In this document: positions 10,692 to 22,001 of the stretch, piece after piece | How the letters are laid out: each line of letters starts with the position of its first letter | Numbering within the stretch: position 1 is the first letter of the stretch | DNA from: Dicyema japonicum | Taxonomy: Eukaryota; Dicyemida; Rhombozoa; Dicyemidae | DNA length: 64,000 nt | Direction of reading: 5' to 3' | Assembly: GCA_011109175.1 (NCBI GenBank) | Contig: RDEW01000043.1 | Coordinates: 124,001-188,000 of the forward strand | The notes under the pieces: generated by a model | What the model was told of the DNA's origin: nothing | The model's input: the letters and a program-made list of their open reading frames with translations, nothing else | The model's database searches: none | Program-made: the position numbers and the translations under genes

Positions 10692-13551
10692 ATGGTCTTG
10701 TGGTTCACTTATTTTTAGCCTCAACTCGAAGTAACTGAAATAGAAGATCTTATGAAGAAGCCTGATAATGTCAGGAACATCTCCATCATTGCACACGTTG
10801 ATCACGGGAAATCTACCGTCACGGACTCTCTTGTTTGTAAAGGTGGAATCATCCCAATGCACAAAGCTGGAGACATGCGTTATACTGATACGCGTGCTGA
10901 TGAACAGGAGAGATGCATTACCATCAAATCAACGTAAAGATGATTCATAAAAATTTAGTGCCATTTCTTTGCAGTTCGATGTGGGTATAAACGGTGGTGA
11001 AAAAGAGAAATATCTCATCAACTTGATTGATTCACCTGGACACGTTGACTTTTCTTCTGAAGTAACTGCTGCTCTCAGAGTAACAGACGGGGCTGTCGTC
11101 GTTGTTGAATGCAATTCTGGTAAGAATGGCGGACAATTTACCATTTGAGAGTCGATAATCGATTTTATGTGGTTAGCTAAGTATTTCTATATTACACGTG
11201 TATTTGATTACTTAAATCGCGAGACTAAATTAAAATTTAAATAATCAATACTTTTAGGTATCTGTGTGCAGACTGAAACTGTCTTGAACCAATCGTTGAT
11301 GGATAGAGTGAAGCCCGTTTTATTCCTTAACAAATTGGATCTAATGTTAATCACATTGAATATGCAGGGAGAAGAGATGTACAATACGTTCCTTCGTATC
11401 ATCGAAAGTTTTAACGCGCTGATTGCGCAAGGATCTGGAGATGTGGAGACGGGGAAGAACTCCAGATCAGTGTCTTGAAGGGGGACTGTGGATTTGGCTC
11501 AGCTCTCCAAGGATGGGGATTTACTATACCCCTAATTGCCGAGTACTATGCAAACAAATTTGGAGTCAAGAAAGAGAAGATGGTTGAAAGGTTATGGGGA
11601 GACAAATTCCGTACACCTGCTGGAAAGTGGGTTAACGATGAAACTGCCGGAGTTCGAGGGATTGTTGAACTCGTGTTTGAACCAATTCGTAAGGTTGGGA
11701 TGTATTTTTATTCCAGCTTATAAAAGCATGTGGTAGTCCTGATACCTCCAAGAATGCTATAGCAATGGCTGAAAAATTGGGAATAAAAATCAGCCAGGAG
11801 GACAGTATGTTAACCGGAAAGCCTTTGATCAAAAAAATCATGGGTAAATGGATGCCTTTGGGGGAAGCAATCGTCCGAATGGTTGTGGAACATCTGCCAT
11901 CGCCAGTAACAGCACAGAAATACAGAGTTAATCATCTGTATACTGGCGATTTGAACGATGCTGCTGCAAATGGTAAGGGGTAATATAATATGCAGGCATA
12001 CGTAACTGTGATCCAAATGGTCCTTTGGTTCTCTTTATATCGAAGATGGTCCCTTATGATAAAGGCCGTTTCCTGTGTATGGGACGGGTATATTCTGGGA
12101 CTGTAACGGGGAACCAAAAAGTGAAGATTATCACCAACACTGACAGCGCTGAGAGTCATAAGATTAACAAAACCTTATCGAGGTATTTAGTTATATTACT
12201 TCAGGGTGGTAATGATGGGTGCCAGGCAGAATCCCGAGCAGTTGACAAGTGCACCTGCAGGAAATATTATTGGGATTGTTGGAATCGACAAGCACGTCAT
12301 GAAGACTGCCACTGTGTCTGATCACGTTGACTGTGCCCCAATCAGACAGATGAAATTCAGTGTCTCTGCTGTTGTGCGGGTTGCAGTCAGTCCTAAGAAC
12401 ACTGCTGATCTTCCCAAATTAATTGATGGACTCGTCAAATTGAAGAAGTCGGATCCTATGGTCGAGGTAATATGAAATTTTGAACCTTTTCAGATTCACA
12501 GCTCAGAATCTGGTGAACATGTTATTGCTGGTGCGGGAGAACTCCATCTGGAGATTTGTCTCAAAGATTTGGAGGAAGAGCATGCCTGTATTGAGATCGT
12601 CAAAAGCAAACCTGTCGTATCATATAGGGAGACCTGTACTGGAGCATCAGCTGTTAAGCTTACAAAGAGCCCTAACCAACATAATCGTTTGTATTTGGTT
12701 TCGAGGGCTATGAATGATGATTTGGTTGATGAAATGGAGTCGGTTAGTTAGTGTAATTATTTGTAGGGACGACTCATATGGGGAAGTGATATCAAAGAGC
12801 GAGCAAAAACTTTGGAACAGTTTGGTATTGATCCTGCAGTTTCCAAACGTGCATGGAGCTTCGGATGCGATCCTACAATCGCCAATTTTTTGGCTGATAG
12901 CACGAAGGGAGCTCAGTTCATTGCTGAGATTAAAGATTCGTGTCTTGCCGGATTCGGTGCAGCCATACGAAATGTAGTTGATTGTTTCATTTTAGGGACC
13001 GTTGTGTCATGAAAGCATGAGAGGAGTACAGGTGGAATTACGTGATGTCACTCTTCACGCTGACTCGATACACCGAGGAGATAATCAAATTGCGGATCCT
13101 ATGAGAAGAGGAGTTCTTGGAACATACCTTGAGGCCAGTCCAGTTTTGGTTGAGCCAGTTTATGTCGTAGAAGTGCAGGTAATGAATAATTTTATTGTAG
13201 TGTCCTTATGAATCTATGGGGGGAGTTATGTCTACTCTCAGCAGAAGAGGAGGAACAATTATTTCCCAAGATGAGGCACCCATGCCAGGTCAGCAGATTC
13301 TTACTGCTCATTTGGCTGTTAATAAGTCGTTCGGTTTGTGTTTTTCATTATGTTTAGGTTTTACTGGTGATTTGAGACAAAACACTCAGGGGAAGGCGTT
13401 CCCTCAGATGAGATTTGATCATTGGAGAAAAATAATAGAAGATCCGTTTACTCCTGGAACATCTGTCAATCAGATTGTTCTAGAGATCAGAAAGAGGAAA
13501 GGGATGAAGGAGGCACTTCCGAAGAGCTCGGACTTCTTGGATATCTTATAA
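10692..13551 (+). CDS. EEF2: Eukaryotic translation elongation factor 2
   Basis: GTPase that drives ribosomal translocation in the cytosol. Splicing joins thirteen exons into an 820-residue frame: 10692-10694, 10719-10934, 10960-11119, 11258-11442, 11466-11693, 11717-11972, 11996-12182, 12205-12466, 12494-12742, 12767-12973, 12996-13178, 13201-13333, 13358-13551. The introns are 22-27 nt except one of 138 nt. G-domain motifs AHVDHGKS, the [15 protein letters not shown] switch region, DSPGH and NKLD are present, followed by [18 protein letters not shown], the HADSIHRG loop and a C-terminal [13 protein letters not shown]. Animal EF2 is about 840-860 residues; the loss is mainly in inserts after switch I and in the G' region. 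The start is chosen because ATG at 10692 plus a 24-nt intron restores the conserved N-terminal helix. The intron at 11443-11465 (GTGGAG..CAG) could instead be a one-base error; the total is in frame only with the intron. Confidence 0.97.
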
Positions 13552-13559
13552 TTTAGAAT

Positions 13560-14050
13560 TATTTACCTTTTGATTTGTTTATTAGAGTTATGGATATTTA
13601 TTTTGTTTTAATGCTTCTTATTACGTTTTTATATGTTGTAATTATATTATGTCAATCTCCTTTTTCTAAATTTAATTAAATTTTTATTCTGTATAATATT
13701 TAATTAGATTTATATATTTTATAGTAATAATATATTGCTAATTTTTTTGAATTTGTCATTTTTGTAAAAAAAATCTCAATTGTTTAATGAACACAATTAA
13801 ATTGTGTTTCAGATGTCCCTTAATTCTAAAAAATAAATATTATGTGCGCTTCGCGCTCGTGACATATCATCTTAACATTAGGATCTTTGTAGTTGTGACT
13901 CATAGCTACTATTTTTTTCTTAATAGCATTGAGCTTTACAACTGCTAGTGAAAATGACAACAGTGAAATTTTTTATCATAAAATTAACCTCTTGTCGGAC
14001 CAGATCTACCATTTGGCCTCTCTTGCAATAAGAGTGCAGGCTGATCTCCC
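13560..14050. other. EEF2 3' flank, AT-rich
   Basis: Low-complexity AT-rich DNA follows the EEF2 stop. I see no clean AATAAA close to the stop and no gene. Confidence 0.5.
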
Positions 14051-14059
14051 AGACACATG

Positions 14060-14460
14060 ACATTGAACTAAGTCGTTTCCAACCTTAAGACGTCGCCGTA
14101 CACGCTTCCATGCTCGAACCATTCGGTCTTAGCAAGCGTGACGGGAAACAATCAGATGGGATGACAATCTTCCCCTTTGAACTCTTGAAACCTCTTGCCT
14201 GAGATGTGCCTGCACCGACACGTTTTCCCGGTGCAACCTACTACTAAAAGTGCCTTTGGAATCTGAGAATCCCGAGAGGTTAAAACGGGAAAAGTACTCG
14301 GTCCTACCCAAGAATTTTTGCTTGTTCAACTAGCCGTTGAGACGTCTGGTTCCCTTTCACCTGCGACGCTGGTATCGGATTTCTACATGATAAAAAGATC
14401 TTCCTGAACGCTGCTGATTATTTTCAATCTATCAGATGGTTAGTTAGGTGCTGAGGTTTC
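14060..14460 (-). repeat. Repeat G, copy 1
   Basis: The reverse complement aligns with 24057-24350 and with the reverse complement of 30300-30570. Shared blocks in order are ATGTAGAAATCCGAT, CCAGACGTCTCAACGGC, a GAACAA block, GGGTAGGACC..GTACTTT, and TTTTAACCTCT. No coding frame or pol III box is evident. Confidence 0.65.
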
Positions 14461-14599
14461 GATATTGTAAAGCTGTTACACACAACGATGTTTTCTGGCT
14501 TACCCACTGTGGAACCAGTATTCTAAAGTCATTTTTTGTTAGAAATCCTATTTTAGGCATCCTGCATGATAAAAAATTAATTAAGTCTAATTAACTGAA

Positions 14600-14830
14600 T
14601 CTTCCAGCTGCCAGCGAACAGATGGGATATCCACACAGACGGTTGACATATTTCTGTTCCTCTCCAAGGTGAACCGTTTATTTTCCTCCAATTTGAGTCA
14701 GACAGGATTCAAACTCAGGTTCCTTACATCCGGAACTTCTTGTATCCGATACTTTCTAAAATGGGAGGTTATGTCCACCTTAAGAAAGCAAAGAGATTAA
14801 GTGTATCGAAACTATGTGTCATAATGTATT
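14600..14830 (-). repeat. Possible tRNA-headed SINE remnant
   Basis: The minus strand has a B-box-like GAGTTTGAATCCTGTC at about 14705-14720 followed by unique sequence. It is similar in layout to SINE-1 and SINE-2, but I cannot align it with confidence to either. Confidence 0.3.
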
Positions 14831-15274
14831 ATGCCTTCTTCACCAGCTAAACCTCCCGACTAATTCCTCAGTAGTTAAATGGCCGTTTCTCATCACTAGA
14901 ACGTTGACAATTAATACTGCACTAGGATACATTAGTTTTATCAACCGCATTTTTTCGTTCTTGTAAATTAAAAACTGCTTTAATTATTTCTTTATCTTTT
15001 TTGTATTGATTTGAAGTCTAGTGGAAAGCTTTGCCAAGGTTAACTTTGCCAGTCGTCCAAAATAATACCCCAGAAACACTATCTGTTAAGGAAATTAAAT
15101 ACCGGGACGACCTATAAGATCACTGACTTACAATCGATGATCTTGGAGGAGACTGACATTTAATATTACGTATCGGGCTGCACATGTGGGTCATAGGTTT
15201 ACGTGAGAGTGCATGTTATTTTCATCATTGAAATCTATTTTGACTTTTCGTGGTTTTTTAGCTTATAAATCAGA

Positions 15275-15590
15275 ATCTTATTTATTTAATACCCCGGAAA
15301 TACCCGAAAGATGTCAAGTCAATTAACATCTAATTGGGGTATGTTCAGTTTCCACAGTCAAAGTAAGACGTGTTCTTGGCACAAACAAGCCAATCTATAT
15401 CCGTCACTGTTAGAACCCCTCCATTGGGGTAGGAAAAGAAAAGATTCTTTTTGAATGCCTCTGAACAGGTGAATGATTTAAAGAAGCCACAAAGCAAAAA
15501 AGGAATTCTTCGACCAGGTAAGCTACTTAGGAATCGAACCCAATATTTTGTCCTGAATTTCTCGGCTGCCTATAAATAAATTAGCAAAAT
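15275..15590 (-). repeat. SINE-2 copy (tRNA-derived)
   Basis: Read on the minus strand it starts with a decayed tRNA-like head containing a good B box (GGGTTCGATTCC), then CCTGGTCGAAGAATTCC, a body shared with 29.46-29.76 kb (GAACCCCTCCA..GGGGT on the plus strand), and ends in CCGGGGTATTAAATAAATAA. The A box is degraded. Confidence 0.7.
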
Positions 15591-15639
15591 AAGGAACTAG
15601 TTTTCTGAACTATCGATTCACATTCAACCACATTGTTGT

Positions 15640-15812
15640 TGAGACAACTGGAGGAATAAGTAGGAAATCGTTTCGTTTCCTAAATAAACTTGGACGCCTA
15701 GCTACACTAAAAAGCTATGGCGCACGTGAGACCGGTGGCTTTTCCAGTTGATCTCTGTTGCAAGCGTGAAAGGCAACGCAATGTCGATAATGTCGGCGGG
15801 AACCACTTTTGA
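15640..15812 (+). repeat. LINE-A 3'-terminal fragment
   Basis: It is about 85-90 percent identical by eye to 39700-39872 and 43030-43195 (CTTGGACGC.TAGCTACACTAAAAAGC, then TTGATCTCTGTTGCAA, then ATGTCGATAATGTCGGCGGG). It encodes the extreme C-terminus of the LINE-A protein (LLQLISVAIVRGNATS in the better copy). This is probably a severely 5'-truncated insertion. Confidence 0.8.
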
Positions 15813-15819
15813 TTGATTT

Positions 15820-17035
15820 TTGTGTTTTAATAGTTTGATGTTTTCAGAACCAAATTAGTCCTTGAGAAATGAAAATTAAAAGATTGTCATTTTCAATTGG
15901 AAACTATTCGACTTTACTAATTTCTCGTGAAAAATCTATTATTCAATAATTCTCCTGTGCATGGTGTTCATTACACGGTGATCTGCGGTTTTTTGTTCAT
16001 AACGAGTTTTTATGGTCTCAAGGAAGGAAGTTAAGAGTTCAGCTGGGACGTGTCGGGATTGGAGATTTGGTCTTTACTCGTGAAATAGTGAAGCACTTAT
16101 TTTTCCTGACGAAGGATTGTATTTATTATGTAATATCTCGGAAGATGAGGGGGTTGTTGTTGATTTCCTTTCTAAGAGGGTGATATTTGGGTTTGTATGA
16201 TTTGAAACTCCAATTTACTGGTCGCAAAAATCGCTATTCTTAAAGTTGAAACTTTAGGGAAAACTTAATTGACTACAATTAAAGGATTCTTGTGCCATCT
16301 GTTAGCGGTATCTCGAAATTAAGTGTAGTTATTGTCTAATCTGCAGAAATTAAGTTATTATAAAGTAAACAGTGCTAATTAAGTTATGGGGAAGTAACAT
16401 GAAACGTTAGGGCTTGCCTACCGACTTCTACCAAGAAAGTCTCCCCAAGATTCAACAAACACAGGGTTATAAGTTCCAGATTTTTAGTGCGGTTTTTGAA
16501 ACTTCGAATAAGATTCTCTATAGTTCCGCCAACCTTGCACAGTTTTACCTTCAACCATGGGGAAATCGGCATACGAGGATTTCTCTCGTAAGCAAGTTTA
16601 GAGCAAACCGCGTTTTCTCAAATTTCTTGAAGTCTCTTCTTTTCGAGGATTACCATTTTTCCAAATCATATAACATTCGATGAATCTTCAAAAAGAGAGT
16701 TTAATTCTGTTTGTTATTCACAATTTTGCTAAGATTATTCGAGTATTGAATAATCTTGTTGTTTGCTTCAGAAATAAATTTCCTGGGCACCTTTATTGTG
16801 CCTCACTCAAGACAGAAATCGATTTTCAGAAGACCACGGTGAGTCATTAGAAAAGGTAGAAAAAATTGAGAACCTTACACACAAGATGTTGTACGGGATA
16901 AGATGTGGACATCACTAAAATATCAGCTCATACCTTTATAAGATTGGGTCTACAAAAAACCAAAGAGACAACAGAACATTTACTCTTCTATAAGGGCTTT
17001 CTTTGGTTCATCGGGTTCTCATCGAAAAAAATGTT
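15820..17035. other. Unassigned stretch
   Basis: No conserved frame, tRNA or matching repeat was found. A pair of overlapping frames at 16384-16683 on opposite strands lacks any family motif. Confidence 0.45.
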
Positions 17036-17039
17036 GACC

Positions 17040-17190
17040 GGACGCTTAGTTAGCTAGGTAAATGTACCTCCACGTTACCTATAAGCATATTAATACTTAG
17101 GGTTCGGCTTGTGTGTACTCCTAACTATCCGTTCAACCAGTTTTCTCCACGAAACTTTCCTCCACGCACGTCTCCGCAGTTTATCTTTGT
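17040..17190 (-). repeat. Repeat F, copy 1 (probable LINE 3' end)
   Basis: The reverse complement matches 29085-29215: GCGGAGACGTGCG, GTGGAGAAA..CTGGT, GAACGGATAGT, CCTAAGTATT, ATATGCTTAT.GGTAACG. One frame reads W-R-K-L-V-E-R-I-V, like the C-terminal tail of RTE-type LINE proteins. Confidence 0.6.
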
Positions 17191-17569
17191 ATCGTTCCAA
17201 AAAGGTCTCTTGTTTAGTGTTCAAAGCGAGCGTAACTATCTGGAGTACCAGCTTGCCTTTCACAGGGCGGAGTTGTCTATACTAGACAATCATACTCTCC
17301 AAGGTCTTCTTTAGTGATAATGATTGATTATGAGCACATGTCCCCTCGCTGTATATTCTGAAAAGTAAGATATCACCAGACCATCCAAAGTGAGGACTAT
17401 TGGGACAACCTTTACATACGAATGGTGAATTAACCCCAATTCTTTAAACAAAAAGTCCTATTTTCTAAATTTCTCCGATTCAACTTGTAAATTTTCTGAC
17501 GATGTTACTCCCACTCCAACAAGGAATATAATACCGTTCTCTTAGTGTCGACGACTATTGAATAATAAA

Positions 17570-17632
17570 TGTCTTTAAAAATTAATGGTGTCCACCTTGG
17601 GTCCTTTAAAAATTAATAATGTCCACCTGTCC
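17570..17632 (+). repeat. Imperfect tandem duplication, about 31 bp unit
   Basis: CTTTAAAAATTAATGGTGTC and CTTTAAAAATTAATAATGTC are repeated about 31 bp apart, each followed by CACCT. Confidence 0.7.
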
Positions 17633-18119
17633 GCCTTATTTCGACAGTCATAACCAGTTTTCACGAGTGAGCCCGTTCCTTAAACCAAACTCTCGAAAAT
17701 AAAAATTTAGACATCGCACAGTGTCATTGTGCCTCGTACGTAGTCGCTATGAGACTTGAACTATTCATTTTGAATGTGAAATGTTATTGTGCCATATTGA
17801 TCAACATTCCTCTTCCATTTCTTGCAGAACCCACAAACAGAATTACGTTCCGCAAAGAAAAATTTCTGTCCTGAATTGGACAATATAAGGCTTCAGAGCG
17901 TGGAGAATTATTTCCATTTAAAAAAAACAGTGATAAGAGTTTATAATATTCACATATCTCTCCCCCAAATTTTGTATAGGATAGAGTGGAGACTCTTATT
18001 TATTTGGTCTAAGACTAGTTCGAGTTGTAGATCACTTAGCGTCCTAATATCCAATTCAATAGTGAGACACAGTATTCATACCGAAAATATTCTTCTAGCC
18101 AAATGAGTTTTCCGTGAAA

Positions 18120-18900
18120 TTTCGGCCTGAAGAATTGTGATACTCCCGTTACATGCCACAATCCTGTTCTTTAAATCAAGAATAACCACTTAAAGCATTT
18201 TCTCGCTCATAAAAGACAGGGATCGTAGACTTTTCCAAGAGCAAGATATAAATCTTTGTTTATTTGCTTGTTTAATCTTTACTCGATCTTTGAGTAGTTT
18301 TGACTGAGTTACTGCATCAACCATTCCACATGTCCGGCAGAGTAATAGAGTGCATATTCAATTAGTGCCCTGAAGAAGGACCCCCAATACACCCATACAT
18401 TTATATCCGTCAATTTTATCTAACAGTCTACTTTTGATAATAAAACTGAATTGGTGGCTGATCATTCCAAATTTTCATCTTCCATTATTTTCACAATAAA
18501 ATCTTTGTTATTCTGTACAGGTTTCAGATCGTCCATAGAAAAAAGGTGGTTGGTCGAGAATGAAATACCGATTGATCTTCATTTAAGATTGAAAATTTTG
18601 GCTATTTGCGGAAAGGAATCTGCTTCTGGGTCAAGAACTAACACAAAAAGTGAAGGGGGAAAGACTATCCCCCTGCAGAAACCCTCTTTCAGTACAAACA
18701 TCACAAACATCTTCATTATTTAATTTAAGCCTCACTTTCCACCTTGAAATGAGAGAGTTTATGATAACAACAATCCATTGATGAATTCTTGGTTTTTCAA
18801 GGATCTCCGTTAGAAAAATTATGATCCACGGAGTCGAAAGTTGTTTGACGTCAACATGCAGCGAACAGTCTATTTTTATTTATTTAGTAATTTGTTAATG
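18120..18900 (-). pseudogene. LINE-C RT fragment, dead
   Basis: On the minus strand, shifting frames give the RT palm: a motif A region (V.K..FDSVDHNF) near 18840, RGFLQGDSLSP (motif B) near 18680, and HLFSMDDLKP (motif C, with Met-Asp-Asp in the YxDD position) near 18545, followed by the YK.MGVL segment near 18400. The same architecture occurs at 34.5-36.2 and 57.5-60.0 kb. Several stops and frameshifts are present. Confidence 0.75.
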
Positions 18901-18970
18901 AGGCTTGCTATCTTTAGTACCCAGACACTTTTCCTTGTACCCAGCTGATTTGCAGAGAGGTCTGAAGATT

Positions 18971-19192
18971 ACCACACGCAGACAGTGCAGAGCTCATCCT
19001 CTTCCTGAACCACGAGCCCGAACAACAATAAAAAGTCATAAAACATCAAAAACGCCCTCAATTTGTACTCTAAATACCTCTTCCACCACATCGTCAGACA
19101 TGTGCTCCAATAGTCCCTCGCTGGTTGTCTGCAACTCCACTATCCTTTCCCGAAGAGCAGTCACACACTCCTTCCATAATAACGACCATTAC
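18971..19192 (-). pseudogene. Partial duplicate of the STAG gene, introns retained
   Basis: This segment is about 90 percent identical to 25864-26086 inside the STAG gene. It covers the end of one exon, the whole 22-nt intron (25962-25983 in the parent), the next exon and the following intron, and it stops exactly where that intron (26065-26086) meets the next exon boundary. Because the introns are still present, the copy was made from DNA or unspliced RNA and not from mature mRNA. It contains small indels, is flanked by unrelated repeats and cannot code for a working protein. Confidence 0.92.
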
Positions 19193-19232
19193 AAAGCCTT
19201 CATATATATAAATAATAATTTAATAATTAAGC

Positions 19233-19540
19233 ACTACCGCGTTGCCATAAGCATGTAAGATGGTTTCGCTCGTGCAGAACACACACTTTATTTAAGTAAA
19301 GTTATTATAACTAATCGTAGAGGGAGAATCAAGGAATGCTCTTCACTTCTTTGTTTTTTCTTTTTTTTGTGTGTATGTCCCTTTCACTATCCAGTTCCGC
19401 AGTGAATCTCCACTGATGACGGCGTCACTCGTCAAGCCCTTTCCGCATCGTAGATGCGTGGAACCTTCCACCAGGTGAACAGCAGCGAGAATCGAACCCG
19501 TGACCTAAGCCACTTTAGCCCGACTCCCTGAAAAAAATTA
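19233..19540 (-). repeat. SINE-1 copy (tRNA-derived)
   Basis: On the minus strand it has a B box GGGTTCGATTCTCGCTG, the region CCTGGTGGAAGGTTCC, a CGCATCTACGATGCGG hairpin-like block, the TGACGCCGTCATCAGTGG block, an A-rich track, TAAATAAAGTGTGTG and a tail ending in TTATGGC. The A-box end of the tRNA head is cut off. It lies directly beside the STAG duplicate. Confidence 0.88.
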
Positions 19541-19688
19541 TTTTTATCCTCGATAGATCATCGTTAGGACATTCAATCTGCTTCGATATTTACAGTAATT
19601 GGACTTTTTTATTTCAGCTTTGAAATATTTGTAATTGAATATATTCTGGAAATTTTAACTTTTAATCGGATTGGTAATTCTAATTTAT

Positions 19689-19990
19689 TAACCCTGGATA
19701 AGTGTAAAGAGTTCCGGACAAAAAACCTAATGGCATATAGTTCGAATCTCGTTGCTGAAGGTTAGGTTCACGCATCTACGATGTCTTGGTTTTACAAGTC
19801 ACGTCGTCACCATTGAACACCTCACTGCGGAACCGGATCTTCTATAGAGGACTCACACCTAAAAAAGTAAAAAGAGGTGAATAGAACTTTTGGGTCTTCC
19901 TCTACGATTAGATTGCAACGTGTTCTTTACTTAAAAATAAAGTGTGTGTCCTGCCCGGGAAGAGCGATAGCTTATATGACTCTGTAAAGT
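19689..19990 (+). repeat. SINE-1 copy, opposite orientation
   Basis: A diverged tRNA-like head runs into the B box AGTTCGAATCTCGTTGCTG, then the CGCATCTACGATG block, a CACTGCGGAACCGGAT block, AAAAATAAAGTGTGTG and a tail GAGCGATAGCTTATATG. With the neighbouring minus-strand copy it forms a large imperfect inverted repeat around 19.54-19.69 kb. Confidence 0.82.
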
Positions 19991-20072
19991 GTAGCTTTAT
20001 TATACAGCGAAAAATTAACAGTTAGCAAGTAATCAAGAATATCTAGTTCCATGTTGGCTGTCTCAAAAGACA

Positions 20073-20330
20073 TGTTTTTCATAACCCCGATTGTAAGAAC
20101 TCTCAGGAAATGATTCATTGGAATAAAGGAGAGCAAATAATTTCCTATGACACCGTTTTTGCATTTGGTGCATCATGAGAAAGCCTAATCACATGACGCA
20201 TAACTATTTAAACAAAAGAAGAAAGGGACAGAGTACAGGAAAGATACCTTCTGTCATGTAGTCATCGGGAAGATTCGAACTCTCGCATACATATGACATT
20301 TTAGCTATTATTATTAATTAGAAACAATAT
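20073..20330 (-). repeat. SINE-2 copy, decayed
   Basis: Minus strand: B box GAGAGTTCGAATCTTCCC near 20290-20268, then a region like the SINE-2 body, ending in GGGGTTATGAAAA. Similarity to the 29.46 kb copy is patchy. Confidence 0.5.
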
Positions 20331-20345
20331 ATTAAACATTGAGGT

Positions 20346-20760
20346 TATAAGTAACCTTAATGGAAGTGGGCATTACCTCACAAGACGTACTAAAGCAAGT
20401 TGAAGTTGAGAAACTTCACAAATATGACTTGCTTGCAAATGAAATATCGTTACTCTATGAATGCCAAGTGAAGATTATTCAAGTGATTTTGACATGGGAT
20501 GGAGTTGTCTCAAGATGCTTCAAGAATCATATGGATAAATTATCTATTGAAGAATGAATGCGGACTTGCATCCAATCGGTTGTGCTGTAGAGAACGCTCG
20601 AAAGTATGCTCATTGAACATAAGCATGGGATGAATGTATAAGATGAAGATTACGCTTCTGCTACCTCCCAACTTGTAGAACTGGCATGCCGTGAGGATAG
20701 CCCACTGGACTCTATGAGTTATTTCGACTGAATCTGACGTGGAGATGGGGAGTAATAAGG
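20346..20760 (+). pseudogene. LINE-C 3' end fragment
   Basis: A 65-codon frame (20360-20557) reads GITSQDVLKQVEVEKLHKYDLLANE..LLYE and then LTWDGVVSR. It aligns with the LINE-C C-terminus at 57540-57908 and with the end of the window (63713-64000). Frames beyond 20557 continue the similarity (IQSVV, LERMLIEHKHGM), as at 28.7 kb. The 5' part is absent. Confidence 0.82.
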
Positions 20761-20784
20761 AGTTTATGGCACATCTTTCTTCTA

Positions 20785-21780
20785 AGAGAAGAGCAATCTA
20801 TTAATAATAATAACACCAGAAACCACGGTTACACAAACTAACTAATCACGTGATCCCAGCACGCACTAGTAGGGGCTTCATCTTGGCCCGATGCTCCTCC
20901 TCGACCTCACACAAGCACGAATCGGTCGAGTGACTGGACCTTCACAATCACGACAACGCGTTCCATGGTTCATTCTCAACAAAACTTCAAGTGGCAACGG
21001 TAACTAAACCTCTCCAGAAATCTAGCGTTCCGTGACTTTGGAGGCTCTTCTCCGGATAGCCTCGATCTTCAAGACATACGTCCAAGAGATGAGTGGGCCC
21101 CATATACCATATGCAAAAGAGATGCATGGTTCAATGAATTGTTTATACACAGTGCTCAAACAGAATACTTTTCGTTCTTCCAGAAGCCTGTGAGGCATTT
21201 CAGAATATTAGTTTTTTTCGCATTTCATAATTACGTTTTTAACATGGGGCGAGAATGACAATTGCATGTCAAAAGTCACCCCAAGGATCCTTTGGAATTT
21301 TCTGAAAGGAATAGCTTCATTGTTTGCCTTAGTTCGACCGTCCGTCTTCCCAGTCTCTTGTCTGAAGTAAATAGGGTTGTGACGGACTTTTCACTGTTGG
21401 CTGTTAGGCGATTCTTCGATAGCCATTCGTCAAGACGGTCCAGGTTTTCTTGCAATTTCGAAGTGGCAATTTTGGATCGCGTGACGCAATGACGATGTCG
21501 TCAGCATAAGCTAGAATAATATCATTTTCGGAGTCTAGAGTGGGTCCACCATGAATAGGTTGAATAAAACTGGAGACAAAGGGGATCCTTGGGGAACCCC
21601 GTTAGGGAGAAGCCGTGAAGTAAACCTTGACTGGCCAATGCAGACGCGTCCCCTCCGACCATTAAGGAAGTTAGCTAGCCATACTTTGAGCTTTCCAGGA
21701 TTTTTGTTTGGTAAATTTTCCAAGTAAGAATCCTCCTTGACGCAGAGTCGAAAGCTTTGTAAACGTCTATGGAGCAAATA
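20785..21780 (-). pseudogene. LINE-J copy, 5'-truncated
   Basis: On the minus strand, starting at 21777, the frame reads VWLANFLNGRRGRVCIG..RFTSRLLPNGVPQGSPLSPVLFNLF (RT motif B), then broken frames with NDIVIASR and YADD-like remains to 20.8 kb, and a 3' tail with GGGATCACGTGATTAG. It is the same family as 39.88-41.15 kb. It begins abruptly at about 21780, so the 5' end is missing. Confidence 0.85.
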
Positions 21781-22001
21781 ATAATCTGGATCAAAATACG
21801 CTTAATTAGTTAATTTACTCGTTATTAATTTAATAATTTATTATTATTTTTTTTATAATTTTAAAATTGAAATAAATAAAGAAAAATTAATTATTATTTG
21901 GTCAACCTAAAACACACTTTTTAATAAATATATTTTATAGTGTTTAGTATTGATTTGAATTCGGTGTGTCAAATTACATCAACATTCTAAATATTATTAA
22001 A

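Noticed and set aside
11443-11465. Frameshift mutation in EEF2
   Set aside because: A 23-nt GT..AG gap restores the frame, and the summed exon length becomes divisible by three, so an intron is the simpler reading, though a homopolymer error in the GGGG run cannot be excluded.
14060-14460. Ribosomal RNA fragment, suggested by dense non-coding blocks
   Set aside because: No universally conserved rRNA core sequence is present, and the segment recurs as a dispersed repeat (repeat G).
16384-16683. Opposed frames of 62 and 89 codons
   Set aside because: No conserved motif on either strand and no repeat copies elsewhere in the window.
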